NCBI GenBank assembly: GCA_051530055.1 | Contig: CM121343.1 | Coordinates: forward strand, 5,270,001-5,334,000 | DNA length: 64,000 nt | Direction: 5' to 3' | Source of the DNA: Neoechinorhynchus agilis | Taxonomy: Eukaryota; Acanthocephala | The notes under the pieces: generated by a model | Told to the model about the DNA's origin: nothing | The model's input: only the letters and a program-made list of their open reading frames with translations | The model's database searches: none | Position numbers and translations under genes: made by a program | In this document: positions 11,119-21,453 of the stretch, piece by piece | How the letters are laid out: each line of letters opens with the position of its first letter | How positions within the stretch are numbered: position 1 is the first letter of the stretch

Positions 11119-11790
11119 GAGTTGAGTTAGAGAAATTGTTATATGACAATTCAAATTACAATACGAACGATGATGAACAAAGGGCGATCAAGCGAAGAAA
11201 GATTTTGGCTAGCCTCAGAAACGAATTGCACCACAGCTTGTACGGACCCAATCGTGTCCTGTGTTTACGTTTCTCATTATGGCATGCGACAGATTCGGTT
11301 TCGTTGGTTTTATCAATCGATTCATCGTGAAAACATTCAATCTTATTCGTTCAGAATCCAGTTTCGATCCATTGACGCGTTTGCCCAACCTCTGATTTTG
11401 CAAATAATTGAATCCCATTCGCTAATATCAATTCTGAGTTTATGAAAAAGTACGATATTCTCGACAATCCAAACAGCGTCCTTATGATCCAGTTGGCTCA
11501 TTATTTCTCCAGGCTATTTTAAGCGAGACGGTATGATATCATCATTGGCTAAAAAGATTCTTGGAACAAAATCGCTATTTGCCTCGAAAGAATCGGTCAT
11601 TGTTGCAGTCGAGTTGGCGATTCCAATAACAATGTTGCCATGGCTTTTTAGCCGGGAAATCTGTGCACACAGCAATAAGAGAAATAATTAGTAATTTTTC
11701 TAACGCTGTTCAATCTATGAATATCTTAATCTCCTTTGATATAAAGAAAGCATTTGACAGAGTCAACTTAGACTGTCGTGAATATCTTAC
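11119..11790 (+). mobile_element. LINE family B fragment, inverted second copy
   Basis: This is the reverse complement of most of 10370-11080, with a few internal deletions. It ends in AGKSVHTAIREI and SFDIKKAFDRVN on the plus strand near 11650-11770. Together with the first copy it forms a large palindrome centred near 11105. Confidence 0.8.
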
Positions 11791-11794
11791 GACG

Positions 11795-12900
11795 GGATAA
11801 AAACGTTTTTGAGATGGATCACCGCCGAAATAAAATTTTTTGACCTCAATGTGTTATTGACGCGAGCAATAATATTATATGGAAAATTATAGAAACGTAA
11901 GATATTCACGACAAAAAATTTAAGTTGACTCTGTCAAATGCTTTCTTTATATCAAAGGAGATTAAGATATTCATAGATTGAACAGCGTTAGAAAAATTAC
12001 TAATTATTTCTCTTATTGCTGTGTGCACAGATTTCCCGGCTAAAAAGCCATGGCAACGGTTGTTGATGCAGCCGTGTTCCATTGCCGTAGAATCGCCAAC
12101 TCGACTGCAACAATGACCGATTCTTTCGAGGCAAATAGCATCGATTTTGTTCCAAGAATCTTTTTAGCCAATGATGATATCATACCGTCTCGTCCCATCA
12201 CGCTATCGATACTTAGAATAGCCTGGAGAAATAATGAGCCAACTGGATCGTTCATAAGGACACATAGCTCTTCGCTGTTTGGATTGTCGAGAATATCGTA
12301 CTTTTTCATAAACTCAGAATTGATGTGCAAAGTAATGACGAGTTTCGCGATGGGATTCAATTATTTGCAAAATCAGAGGTTGGGCAACCTTATCGGCGGT
12401 CAATGGATCGAAACTGGATTCTGAACGAATAAGATTGAATGTTTTCACGATGAATCGATTGATAAAACCAACGAAACCGAATCTGTTGCATGCCATAATG
12501 AGAAACGTAAACACAGGACACACGATTGGGTCCGTACAAGCTGTGGTGCAATTCGTTTCTGAGGCTAGCCAAAATCTTTCTTCGCTTGATCGCCCTTTGT
12601 TCATCATCGTTCGTATTGTAATTTGAATTGCCATATAACAATTTCTCTAACTCAACTCGATGCTCGAAAAATGTCTTTAAGACATTGTTAAGAATAGAGA
12701 TCACGCTTTTTACGGTTCTGTATTGAGAAAAGCTGTTCACGATGTGATTGTAGACTCCGTCAAAGTGTGCAGCGAAGAAATTGATTTCCGCTAGTGCACG
12801 CTTTGCACCTTTTACGAAGTCAGGAGCCCGGCAAAACAGTATTTGAATGATCTCACACGTCGGAGGCGAAATGAGCAATTGGTTTTTCTGGTGGTCTACA
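11795..12900 (-). mobile_element. LINE family B fragment, third copy
   Basis: Nearly identical in order and orientation to 10237-11095: both begin with cgtttttgagatggatcacc and end near the caatttctctaac segment. It continues on its 5' side (to about 12880) with coding sequence not present in the other two copies. Confidence 0.8.
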
Positions 12901-13039
12901 AACCTTTGTTAGGGCTGATTTTAAACCAACCTTACTTTTATCTTTAAAAGTTGAACTGTTTAAAATTTTAATTTCTCTCGATATCGCACCCGTATTGGCT
13001 TAGATGTCCTCAGCTCCACCCCATTCTTATCATTACAGG

Positions 13040-15056
13040 CTGTGTAACCAAGTTTTTAAGAAAGTTTCGCAATTTGCTATTATTTTGGAACTCGGATTTA
13101 ATAATCGGTGATTTTAACACGAACTACTTGTCTGTCATGCGACCTTATTTTAAAGATCAGAAATTCATGCTACCTAATTTTCCCTCGTTCCATAACATGG
13201 CACGTAATCGACACTCATTTATTGATGGAGCTTTTGTAAGCAAATCCTTCCCTATCAAGCTTTACCCCAGAATTCAAGTTCAGTCTCAATTACGAATGGT
13301 ACACGATCTTATCGTTTTTTCTCTTCAGGGTGCTCACTGAAAGATACTTTTTTTATTTTAAATAAAATTAATGAGTTTGATTTAGAAATCTACAAAAAGA
13401 AATTTAGTATTCTCCAATTTTATTAGAAGACCTCCCGTTTCCAGAAAAGCGAATCTTATATACAAACAATCGCTGATTGCTAACCTTCACAGCGATGTTC
13501 ATTTATACCAACTTCTTATGAAAAAGTTTTTCACTACTAAATTTTATGAGAGTATTGAACGGGACAGGATGTTTTTATTAAAACAGGCGATTTAAGGGAA
13601 AACAAACTGGGCTACTATTCTGAACAGACGCTTCGTTAGTTGGAAAGCCAAAGCAGCCAACTGAATCAGCTCTAAGATATACCCGACCGTGGTCAAAGAA
13701 ATTTTAGCTGCACACACTTTTAGTGCCTGCGCCCACCCACCTATCACCATTCTTGGTGAAAATAACTTTACTTGGTGCTTCACGCTAGAGCAATTTTTAC
13801 ATGCTTCGAAACCCCATCCTTCCTACGCTTATAATGGCAGTTCTGTCTCCCTTGAAATCTTTTCTGGAGTCAGTACTGAAAATAAATCCGCATTTTTTAA
13901 CAAATTTTTTAAATCCAAACTTAGCTGACTTGTTGAACATCAACATTGTTAGGAAAGTTTTTATTTCCAAATCAAAGGGTTCTATCTCTCGCCCTAATCA
14001 CATTAGAATAAATGCATTCCAAAATCCCATTATCTACTGCCCGGAGAGAATTATTAACTCTAAATTGTTAAATTTTTTGGAGGAACGGGTTTCCACGGGT
14101 TTGTTCGTCGACGTGGGTTTCATTCCCTATTAACGGATCTCCACCTCTTAAATACGGCAACAAATACAAATAAAGTTCTGATCCAAATCCTTCTATTCAT
14201 GTAACACGAAATTCTTTTCTCGCTATGGTGTTTCTCAAGGTTCTACATTGTCGCCCACTCTCTTCTTGATTGCTATGTCATTTATTTTAAAAGACATCAA
14301 TGGCTACCATTTTATCCGTCCAATTATTTGCGCGGACGACATTTTTCTTTTTTGCAAAGCTCGCTTCAGTGGTTTCATTGTTTCTAAACTCTCTTCTTAC
14401 CTCGAAAACCTTGTCTCTGCTCTCTCTAAAAGAAAATCTTATTTTGAATCTTAACAAATCTTTTATAATTCTGCTCACTAGATCTTACGGCCCAAGGAAA
14501 TCTCTTGCTCTTCTATTTAGCTCATCCCCATTTTATCAAGCTTTTACCATCAAAAGGCACTCTCGTGTGCTCTGAATTGATTTTCCTTCTACACAAAACC
14601 CAATTTTTATTAATACTTCTCTGAAGAGTACGTTCTCTGAAAATTAAATCTATAATCTCCTTGTCCCTTTCCCAACCCTTGCCCGTGCACTTAAAGTTAT
14701 TGTAGGAGGGCCACTGTGCTTCTTTGGGTGCGGTAGATCTCCAGAACTACGGATTTCCTTTTTTAAAACTTTTAATGATAAACTATGTAAATTGTTTTTT
14801 TAATTGAACTTCGATGGAGACTCTTTTCAGCCATTTTCGCACAAATTATTTTTATCAAAAATATGGTCTGAACATTTGTAGGTATGTGAAGGTGAAGTCT
14901 TCGGTTTTTAGAATACTATGTACGAAGGACTTGAACAATTTGGACTTCAATTCGATCTTGAGTCGAACATATAAGATGTTCCCAACGGAAAACGACCAAT
15001 TCAACCAATTTTTGAGTTTTGTATCGAAACGAGAAGCGAGACGGTTGGTAAATTAA
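13040..15056 (+). mobile_element. LINE with APE-type endonuclease and RT, decayed
   Basis: On the plus strand, LIIGDFN and later SFIDGAFVSK (13090-13245) are the catalytic blocks of an exonuclease/endonuclease/phosphatase domain. RT blocks follow: ISRPNHIRINAFQNPIIYC near 13985, FLEERVSTG (14078), YGVSQGSTLSPTLFLIAMSF (14222-14285, motif B) and IICADDIFLFCKA (14322-14362, motif C, ADD). A C-terminal part follows up to about 15056. Several frame breaks are present, so it is an old copy. The order EN then RT fits the APE-type LINE groups (Jockey/CR1/I-like); the exact clade is not determined. Confidence 0.8.
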
Positions 15057-15443
15057 CCGGAATCCTTATTGGACTTTTGCGCTATGTTGTATTGTAATTA
15101 ATTGCGCATGGTTTTCATTTTATTGAGAAGCAATACTGAGGGATTTAATCAATCCGACACTCAGCTTTACTCGTTGCCTCGATTGGTTTCTACCACCAAC
15201 TCAATTATCGAAAAAGAAGAACACTGCATCCTTGGTAACAATTCTGTGTGAGGCTGTTAATATAATAATCACATCGTGTTTACTAATTTTTTTCGTGTGT
15301 TCGTGAGACTCATTCCTGAGGATTTTGAGATAAACTTCAATGAGCAACAATAAGCATTTGCCCTGCTTACAAAATGAAGAGAATGGATCGGCCGTAGACT
15401 CAGTTCGTTCCAATTGCATAGAAGATGCCGATAGTCAGGACCG

Positions 15444-16052
15444 ATGCGTTCGTTCAGCGTTTATTGGAACTGGTCGAGGACTCCAAAGTCACAACATAAA
15501 CTCGCGGCTAAATCTTCAAAAGTGTCTAAATTTATAAATCGAAAACCGGCTTCTGATAGCCTGTTGTCTATAAAAGATGACAAAATGTTTGTTATTCCTT
15601 CGATGGAAATGGAAGCGTTTGGAGAATATTTTCACAGTGAGACTTGTTCACGGGTTGCCTTGGATTTCTATCTTGCCTGTCAGGCGATAAAAACTATACC
15701 GGAAGATGACGAGTCTATACGAAAATCCGTGAAATCGATGCACCGATTATTCGTTTGGAAATATATGAAGCCCTATGCAATCGTTGACGTCGACAATTAC
15801 GTTAGTATGGAAACTTTGAAAAATATTAACAAGAATATAGCCGTAAAGAAGATTGGTTATCGTGAAAAGTTTGAGCCTGCCGCTCAAGAACTTTCCTATG
15901 TGATTGAAAAGCATTTTAAGAACTATTTGGCTTCCAAAAGGCGACTGGAGCGTGCAAAAAATAATCAGGGACATTTTCAAACTACTGACGGATTCTACAT
16001 GAATTTACGAAAGGAACATTTTAAAATCATTTTTTACACCATTTTTGCATAA
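15444..16052 (+). CDS. RGS-domain protein, Axin-type RGS
   Basis: The frame holds one RGS fold at about residues 55-170: AFGEYFHSETCSRVALDFYL, then ACQAIKTIPEDDESIRKSVK, RLFVWKYMKPYAIVDVD, and FEPAAQELSYVIEKHFKNYL. The pattern (short side-chain-rich helix 3, xxLDFxxAC, FxxAQxEl, NYLxS) is closest in my view to the RGS of Axin, which binds APC rather than acting on G-alpha. No beta-catenin- or DIX-type region follows: the frame ends at TAA 46 residues after the fold. It is therefore a single-domain protein, or a truncated Axin relative with missing exons. The ATG at 15444 follows a stop at 15432; an overlapping frame from 15340 may instead supply the true N-terminus through a small intron. It sits between two LINE remnants. 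Confidence 0.6.
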   Translation: MRSFSVYWNWSRTPKSQHKLAAKSSKVSKFINRKPASDSLLSIKDDKMFVIPSMEMEAFGEYFHSETCSRVALDFYLACQAIKTIPEDDESIRKSVKSMHRLFVWKYMKPYAIVDVDNYVSMETLKNINKNIAVKKIGYREKFEPAAQELSYVIEKHFKNYLASKRRLERAKNNQGHFQTTDGFYMNLRKEHFKIIFYTIFA

Positions 16053-16371
16053 AATCATTTCTTTCCACTGAAACGATGATTTTTATTCTAAACTTCATTT
16101 ATCTCCTAAAAGGACCCATCATTTCCTCAACACCGCCCGTGGATTAGTCTTGTTTTTTAACATCTGAGCGCTTTTCAAAGGTATAAAATTCACGTGCTTG
16201 TAAGAATCGTTTGTGGCGGATAAAGTGATTATGTAATTGGTATTAAGGAAGTGGATCCTTTTAAACTAGGATTTAATTACAAGCTTTGAATTCACGTGGG
16301 CGCTGTATTCGTCTAAGTTAATTCCTTTTTATTTATATAATAACAAGTTTATTTGTTTGCAAAGTCGAAAT

Positions 16372-16570
16372 CACTATTTCGTTCTCTTTGGCGTCGAGAA
16401 ACTCGAGTCGTTGGTCAAACAATTGACGAAGAGACTGCGGCAGGAGCATTCCTCCTACAAAACATAAGCATGGATGTTGAACAATAAGGGAACGCTGCAT
16501 CCGTCCTTTCGACCATTACAACACCAGGACGGCAGTCGAGTGTTCCAGAAAGGCGATGGGTGGTGAAGAA
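16372..16570 (+). mobile_element. LINE family A C-terminal tail, solo fragment
   Basis: The translation shows FVLFGVEKLESLVKQLTKRL, then AGAFLLQNISM and GNAASVLSTITTP, matching the tail downstream of the RT at 60655-60904. DNA around 16500-16560 also matches the minus strand near 44050-44110. The frame is interrupted. Confidence 0.75.
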
Positions 16571-17338
16571 CGATGGGGAACACCTTGTTTCTCACCTCGA
16601 GGATGGATCATTCCCTCTCTGAGTCGCATTTTTCAACGTTAATAATAGAAAATTTGCAATGTTTAGTCTGGCGGCATAAATTGCGAGATGTTGGAGAATG
16701 AAAACCGAAGGATCGAGGAGACTTACTAAATAATTCGTTAAACCCCGCAATTGCAACAAGAATAATGAGCGAGTTCTTAAATTTGTCCAAAGTTGTGGTC
16801 CAGGTTTTCACATTATGCTATGACCCCACTCTACCTTCTTCCTCCCGGGGAGAAAACAAGCGTTCGTGCTTTATTTCTACGTAATGTCCGGTATCACGCG
16901 CATCGACACGAATATATGCTGTTGAATTTTTGACGAGGCGAGTTTGATCGATTCGTAGAGACGATGATGATGATGATGGTGGTGGTGTGTATGGACCAGT
17001 TCGCCAGTATTTGGGTGTGTGGATCCTATCACCAAAGCGTTGCTGTCTGGTTCGAATTTGGCGATCACTGATTAGGAGTGTATTTGTGAAGACAGGACGA
17101 ACAACAGAATCTACTAAAGATGATGATAGGAACCGAGGAAGTGATAACACGACGAAGTTAGACGATTGTCCATACACTACGATTAAGACGTGTTGTTGTT
17201 GTTGTTTTGGTGTGATGGGGATTGTTTTCTCCTCTTCTCGTCGTTGTTGTTGTTGTTGTTGTTGGTTATGGTTCTTGTGACCATAACCAGGTTAGCTCAC
17301 TCAAACGTACGCTCACACACTTTTCCTCTAGTCCGGCT
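16571..17338. other. 3' flank of the C2H2 gene
   Basis: Probably includes the 3' UTR of the zinc finger gene. A minus-strand frame at 16818-17177 (119 codons; contains YIRVDARDTGHYVEIKHERL) looks mildly protein-like but has no recognised domain. GAT and GTT trinucleotide runs lie at 16965-16990 and 17240-17265. Confidence 0.4.
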
Positions 17339-19000
17339 TTAATAGCTTGGGACTACATCCACCTCGCCGACAGCAGTTGCTGGACCATCCGGATCTGGGG
17401 TCTGTATTGTGCTCAACATTTCACCAACGACGTTTGTGACTTCATTTGATTGCTGTCGCGCTGAGACGTTGGAGCTATCACCATTAACGGTCGTACGAGG
17501 CGCCACGGACGTGTTATTTCCCATAGTGTTATTGGCGGCGGCGGCGGTTGTATTGGTCGATCTTCTATTTCTCTGACTAAACCTTCGTCTTCTATTTCCT
17601 TGACCAACTCCAGGTCTTCTTTGAAATCTTTCATAAGCCTTTAGAGACTGTTCTGCGAACACGGCAGCACGTTGTTTCTTCAATTCCGATATCTGCTCCT
17701 CTGTGTGATCAGCACCCATGTGGGCCTTTACAGCCTCAAGTGCACGATATATGGGGTCGTCCGTACGTTTATCTTCGTTATTTGTGCGCTCTTCTGGATC
17801 TGCAGGGTCCTCGCCGCCGCTCTTAACGGATGGAACCACTTCGGGAGTCACGTCTTTTGTTGCTCCATCGAACACCTTCTCACACAAAGCACACTCATAT
17901 GAGACCGAAATACGGGCGAACGGATGGACGTTATCCACGTGCCGTTTAAATCCATGAGCCAGGTTGACCATTGTACGACACAATGGGCACGAAATCAGAA
18001 AACCTTCATTCCCAGGATGAGCCAATTTAAGATCAAGAGAGAACTGTTGACTTCCTCTGCAACGGGCTCTGTGACGAGCCAACTCACCAGCACTCATGAA
18101 CGCAAACGGACAATAAGCGCAATTGTGCAAATTGACGTCTTCAGTGATGTAAGTGACTTCACCGGTTGCACTGGTAGTAGCTGCTGGATTGGCTGGAGTT
18201 GCCGATTCTCCGGTGGCACCATTAGGATGGTGCTCCTTCATGTGAACGGTAATGGATTTGGCGCTGTTGAACACTGCACGACAATGCTGGCAAACAAAAC
18301 GGCGTCGGCGATCTTGCTGTTGCTGTTGTTGCCTACCACCACCACCCCGGCGATTGTTACTCACATTCTGTTGATGCTGTGATTGAATTCCAGCTTGGTT
18401 AGTCTGACTTCCCGCGGATTGTGTTTTCGATTGATCTCCCTCGGTTGACCTTCTTCCTCTCGGATGGGCTCGGCGAGTATGGCGCGATCTAGCCTGAGCT
18501 GTATCAAACTCGACCTGGCAAAGATCACAAACGTATCGCCTGGCTTGTTGACGCATCTGGGGCGGGTTTCGGTAATCGTTTCCTTGACTAAAGACCCGTC
18601 GACGTTGTGGAGGCATTCTTCGATACCTCTGCTGTGGTTGACGCATAGACTGTTGGTACCCACCACCACCTCCTCCTCCTCCCATATTTCCATACCTCGG
18701 ACCGAGCGCTCCTCCATAATATTGACCAGTCATTCCGCCGCCGCCGCCGCCGCCTCCTCCGCTACCACCACCAACAGGTCCACCGCCGCCGCCGCCGCCG
18801 CCACCACCATAGTGTCCATAGTCATCCACCGGACGCCGGCCGTACTGCGAGGGAGGGCCAACACTGCGACGTCTGCCAGATGGCTGCTGGTTCTGGTACA
18901 TTGAAGGACCTGTCGAATAAAGACGACTGCTATGTGTGAAGACTCTATCTTGTTTATGGCTGGGACCTAAGTACCCACCAGGTTGGCGCATTGCTTCCAT
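17339..19000 (-). CDS. C2H2 zinc finger protein with Gly-rich N-terminus
   Basis: A single 553-codon frame. The N-terminal 150 residues are basic and Gly-rich (three Gly runs separated by Tyr, Arg and Gln). Fingers follow: YVCDLCQVEF...HTRRAH (about 150-175), FVCQHCRAVF...HMKEHH (about 235-258), HNCAYCPFAF...HRARC (about 293-315, last ligand Cys), ISCPLCRTMV...HVDNVH (about 337-358) and a fifth spread finger starting YECALCEKVF whose His pair (HMGADH) is about 60 residues later. The C-terminus is Arg-rich, then Asn/Thr-rich. Arg/Gly-rich protein plus fingers suggests a nuclear nucleic-acid-binding protein. No orthologue is recognised. The start ATG is the first in frame, 361 bp from the divergent AP-3 mu start. 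Confidence 0.8.
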   Translation of the reverse strand: MEAMRQPGGYLGPSHKQDRVFTHSSRLYSTGPSMYQNQQPSGRRRSVGPPSQYGRRPVDDYGHYGGGGGGGGGGPVGGGSGGGGGGGGGMTGQYYGGALGPRYGNMGGGGGGGGYQQSMRQPQQRYRRMPPQRRRVFSQGNDYRNPPQMRQQARRYVCDLCQVEFDTAQARSRHTRRAHPRGRRSTEGDQSKTQSAGSQTNQAGIQSQHQQNVSNNRRGGGGRQQQQQQDRRRRFVCQHCRAVFNSAKSITVHMKEHHPNGATGESATPANPAATTSATGEVTYITEDVNLHNCAYCPFAFMSAGELARHRARCRGSQQFSLDLKLAHPGNEGFLISCPLCRTMVNLAHGFKRHVDNVHPFARISVSYECALCEKVFDGATKDVTPEVVPSVKSGGEDPADPEERTNNEDKRTDDPIYRALEAVKAHMGADHTEEQISELKKQRAAVFAEQSLKAYERFQRRPGVGQGNRRRRFSQRNRRSTNTTAAAANNTMGNNTSVAPRTTVNGDSSNVSARQQSNEVTNVVGEMLSTIQTPDPDGPATAVGEVDVVPSY

Positions 19001-19360
19001 CTAAATGGTAAAAAGCGTGAGAGACAGTGCGTCGACGGCTTATCCTCCCGTGCTCTGGTGTAGAGTGTGTGTGTGCGAGGCCTAAAGCATCGACGACGAC
19101 GACGACGAGAGGCACATCGAACAACCACCGTCGTCGCCATCACAGCGCTCTACTACTACTTACAAGCGACGATCGATTACGGCACACACACACACACACA
19201 CACATCGAGCGCAAATGTGACGACATCATAGAGCGCAGCCAAGTTGAAAAATGCGCGATGACGTAACCCGAAAAAGCGCGCGCGCGAACGTTTAAAAAGT
19301 CCCTTTCAAATTCAGAAGCAGCAGCAGCGGCGGAGGCGACGAAGACAAAAGGAAGAATAA
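19001..19360. promoter_or_regulatory. Divergent promoter region between C2H2 gene and AP-3 mu
   Basis: Only 360 bp separate the two start codons, which point away from each other, so a shared bidirectional promoter is likely. It contains a GAC-type triplet run (near 19090) and a (CA)11 tract at 19183-19204. No TATA box is evident. This is an inference from spacing. Confidence 0.5.
19183..19204. repeat. (CA)n microsatellite
   Basis: Eleven uninterrupted CA units in the divergent promoter. Confidence 0.95.
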
Positions 19361-21453
19361 ATGGACGCATTATTTTTGATTGGCAAAAACGGGTATGTGT
19401 ATTTAATAGAAGACAACAATCAGGCGTTGGTCCCCCTTTTCTCCCTTCTTGAAGCACATGCGTCGCGATACAAAGTGCGACCCCATCATCATCATCATCA
19501 TTGTTGTTGTTAGGCATCTTTTATATGCACAGTACCTCTTCGGAAAGAACATTTAGAGGAAGAAAATTAGAATTTGTTTGACCGGAAGCCTTCAACGAAA
19601 ACACGATCTGTTCGCCATACACACACAGATGGCGGCTACCACCATCTGGGTTCTATGCACATTGAGATAGAAAAACATATGTTTTAGTGACGTCATACTG
19701 GAATACAAGTGGGATGGGGCGATTACGAGAAGCGTCCTAGAGGAATATCATCAGCAGCAACAACAGATTAAGGTACACTCACATAATAATCAATTAGTCG
19801 TGATCGGAAGAAATTAGGACCCAAAGGAAATTTGTCCAATCATTGAAACTCAAAAAAATGTCCTAATAAACACGAATTTTAACGGAGTACATTTCGTAGC
19901 GGTTTGCGCTAAAGAGCTCAATGTGGCAATGATTTTTACTTCTTTTATCAAATTAAATCAGCGATTTTTTCGAAAAGGCTCCGTCTTTAAAAATCGTTGA
20001 TAAACGCGAATTGATCGAGAAATATTTAAACGTCGACGATATTACACCCCAACTCGTGTATGGTAATGTAGCACTCATTTACCAGGTTATTAATAATGTT
20101 CAACAAAAATTCTTTCGCATGGATTTCGAGAGAAATGTAAATTTAGATAATTGACGAAATGATGATTGGCGGCAAAGTATTCCAGTCGGATTTTAATGTA
20201 CTCAAACAAGTGGTTCAGGTCCCAGGGACTCTAGAGAGGCTGGTTAAGATGGTCGGTGCGCCTGAATCCATTGTTCAAATGACGACTGTTGCCATATTTC
20301 GATAAGGAGTTTATGGGTTCGTGAACTCACTTATCTCTTACCGCCCATTGGAAACAATGAAGCAGCAGCAGCACCATGGCGACCGGCCCAGTGTCCTGAA
20401 CAACAACAAAACAATGAGCTCTTATTTGACGTAGTTGAGATGGTAAACGCGATAATGGATACAGATGGTACATTTCTTCAAACCGAAGTGAATGGAAAGA
20501 TTATATGCAAATGCAATCTTTCTGGAATGCCAAATGTGACTATAAAGTTCTCCAATCCAGAAATCCTATACAATGCCACCTTTCACCACTGTGTGAAATT
20601 GAGCGAATGGGAGAAATCCGGAACGGTGTTCTTAAAAAACCCTCGTGGAACGTTCACTTTAGCAAATTATTATGTAGACGCGGAAAAAAGGTAGATAGAA
20701 TTGAGACACGTTCTTACATTCGAACTTTTCTTCAGGCCGTCAACAATTCAAGTACGGATGAGTGTCCAAATAAACCCGATACGAATAAAAATAGAGCCAA
20801 ATAGAGGATTAACGGTGAGATTGTGCTCGCGTCGCTCGACTTACGGGAAAACCGTAGCTGCGGAATCCTCCATATCTTCTTTGCATTGGCAATGTTTCGT
20901 TCATTAACGGCATCTGAAATGGGTTTTAAGGGCATGTTTAGATGCTGTGCACATGATGGATGTTTTCTTCCGTGTTTGATCACATTTTCGACCGTCATCT
21001 AAAAGACGAAGATTTAGATCGATGACGTTTTGGTTGATTTTGACATTGGCTTGGATTTGTCAGGTTCGATGAAGGCGTCGACGGGTAAGGTGAGTAGTTC
21101 AGAGAACCAAGATGGATGGAAGATTTTATGGAAAATCGGAAAGTTGACTAAGACGAGTGCGACACTATCAACCAGGACATATAATCACCACCAGCAGCAA
21201 ATCAGTCCTCGACTTATTCGCTTGCGGTTTTCCAGAAATCAGGACAATTTCACGGGACTTCGTATAAGTCGCGTCGACGTGGCCAAAATGGTAGGTATGC
21301 AGTTTTTATAGAATACAAACACGCATTCGCACGCATCCATGATCCTTGCATTACATGTACCAGCCGCAGTCGTCGCCCAAACCTTACAAAGGAGTAAAGT
21401 ACGTCAGCAAATCCAATCAGCTGGAGTTAAGAATTCTCGGGGCATCCGTTTGA
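19361..21453 (+). CDS. AP3M: AP-3 complex mu subunit
   Basis: Exons fitted by phase and family alignment: 19361-19474, 19818-19982, 20020-20085, 20147-about 20255, about 20363-20690, 20736-20814, 21018-21290, 21364-21453, giving about 407 aa (vertebrate AP3M1 has about 418). The N-terminal longin-like part starts MDALFLIGKNGYVYLIEDN. The MHD follows FDVVEMVNAIMD and contains LSGMPNVTIKFSNPEIL, ILWKIGKLTK and LRISRVDV. It ends KPYKGVKYVSKSNQLELR, which mirrors the vertebrate C-terminus. AP-3 sorts cargo from endosomes to lysosomes and related organelles, and mu binds Tyr-based signals. Introns are 37 to 343 bp. The junction between exons 4 and 5 is unresolved, because LPPIGNNEAAAAPWRP (20338-20376) looks conserved but no GT-AG pair places it in frame. 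The coding end overlaps the ABHD17 coding end on the other strand. Confidence 0.9.

Noticed and set aside
17718-19266. Long plus-strand frames opposite the C2H2 gene
   Set aside because: They mirror Gly, Arg and Gln repeats of the real minus-strand gene and show only low-complexity Ala/Ser/Thr translation.
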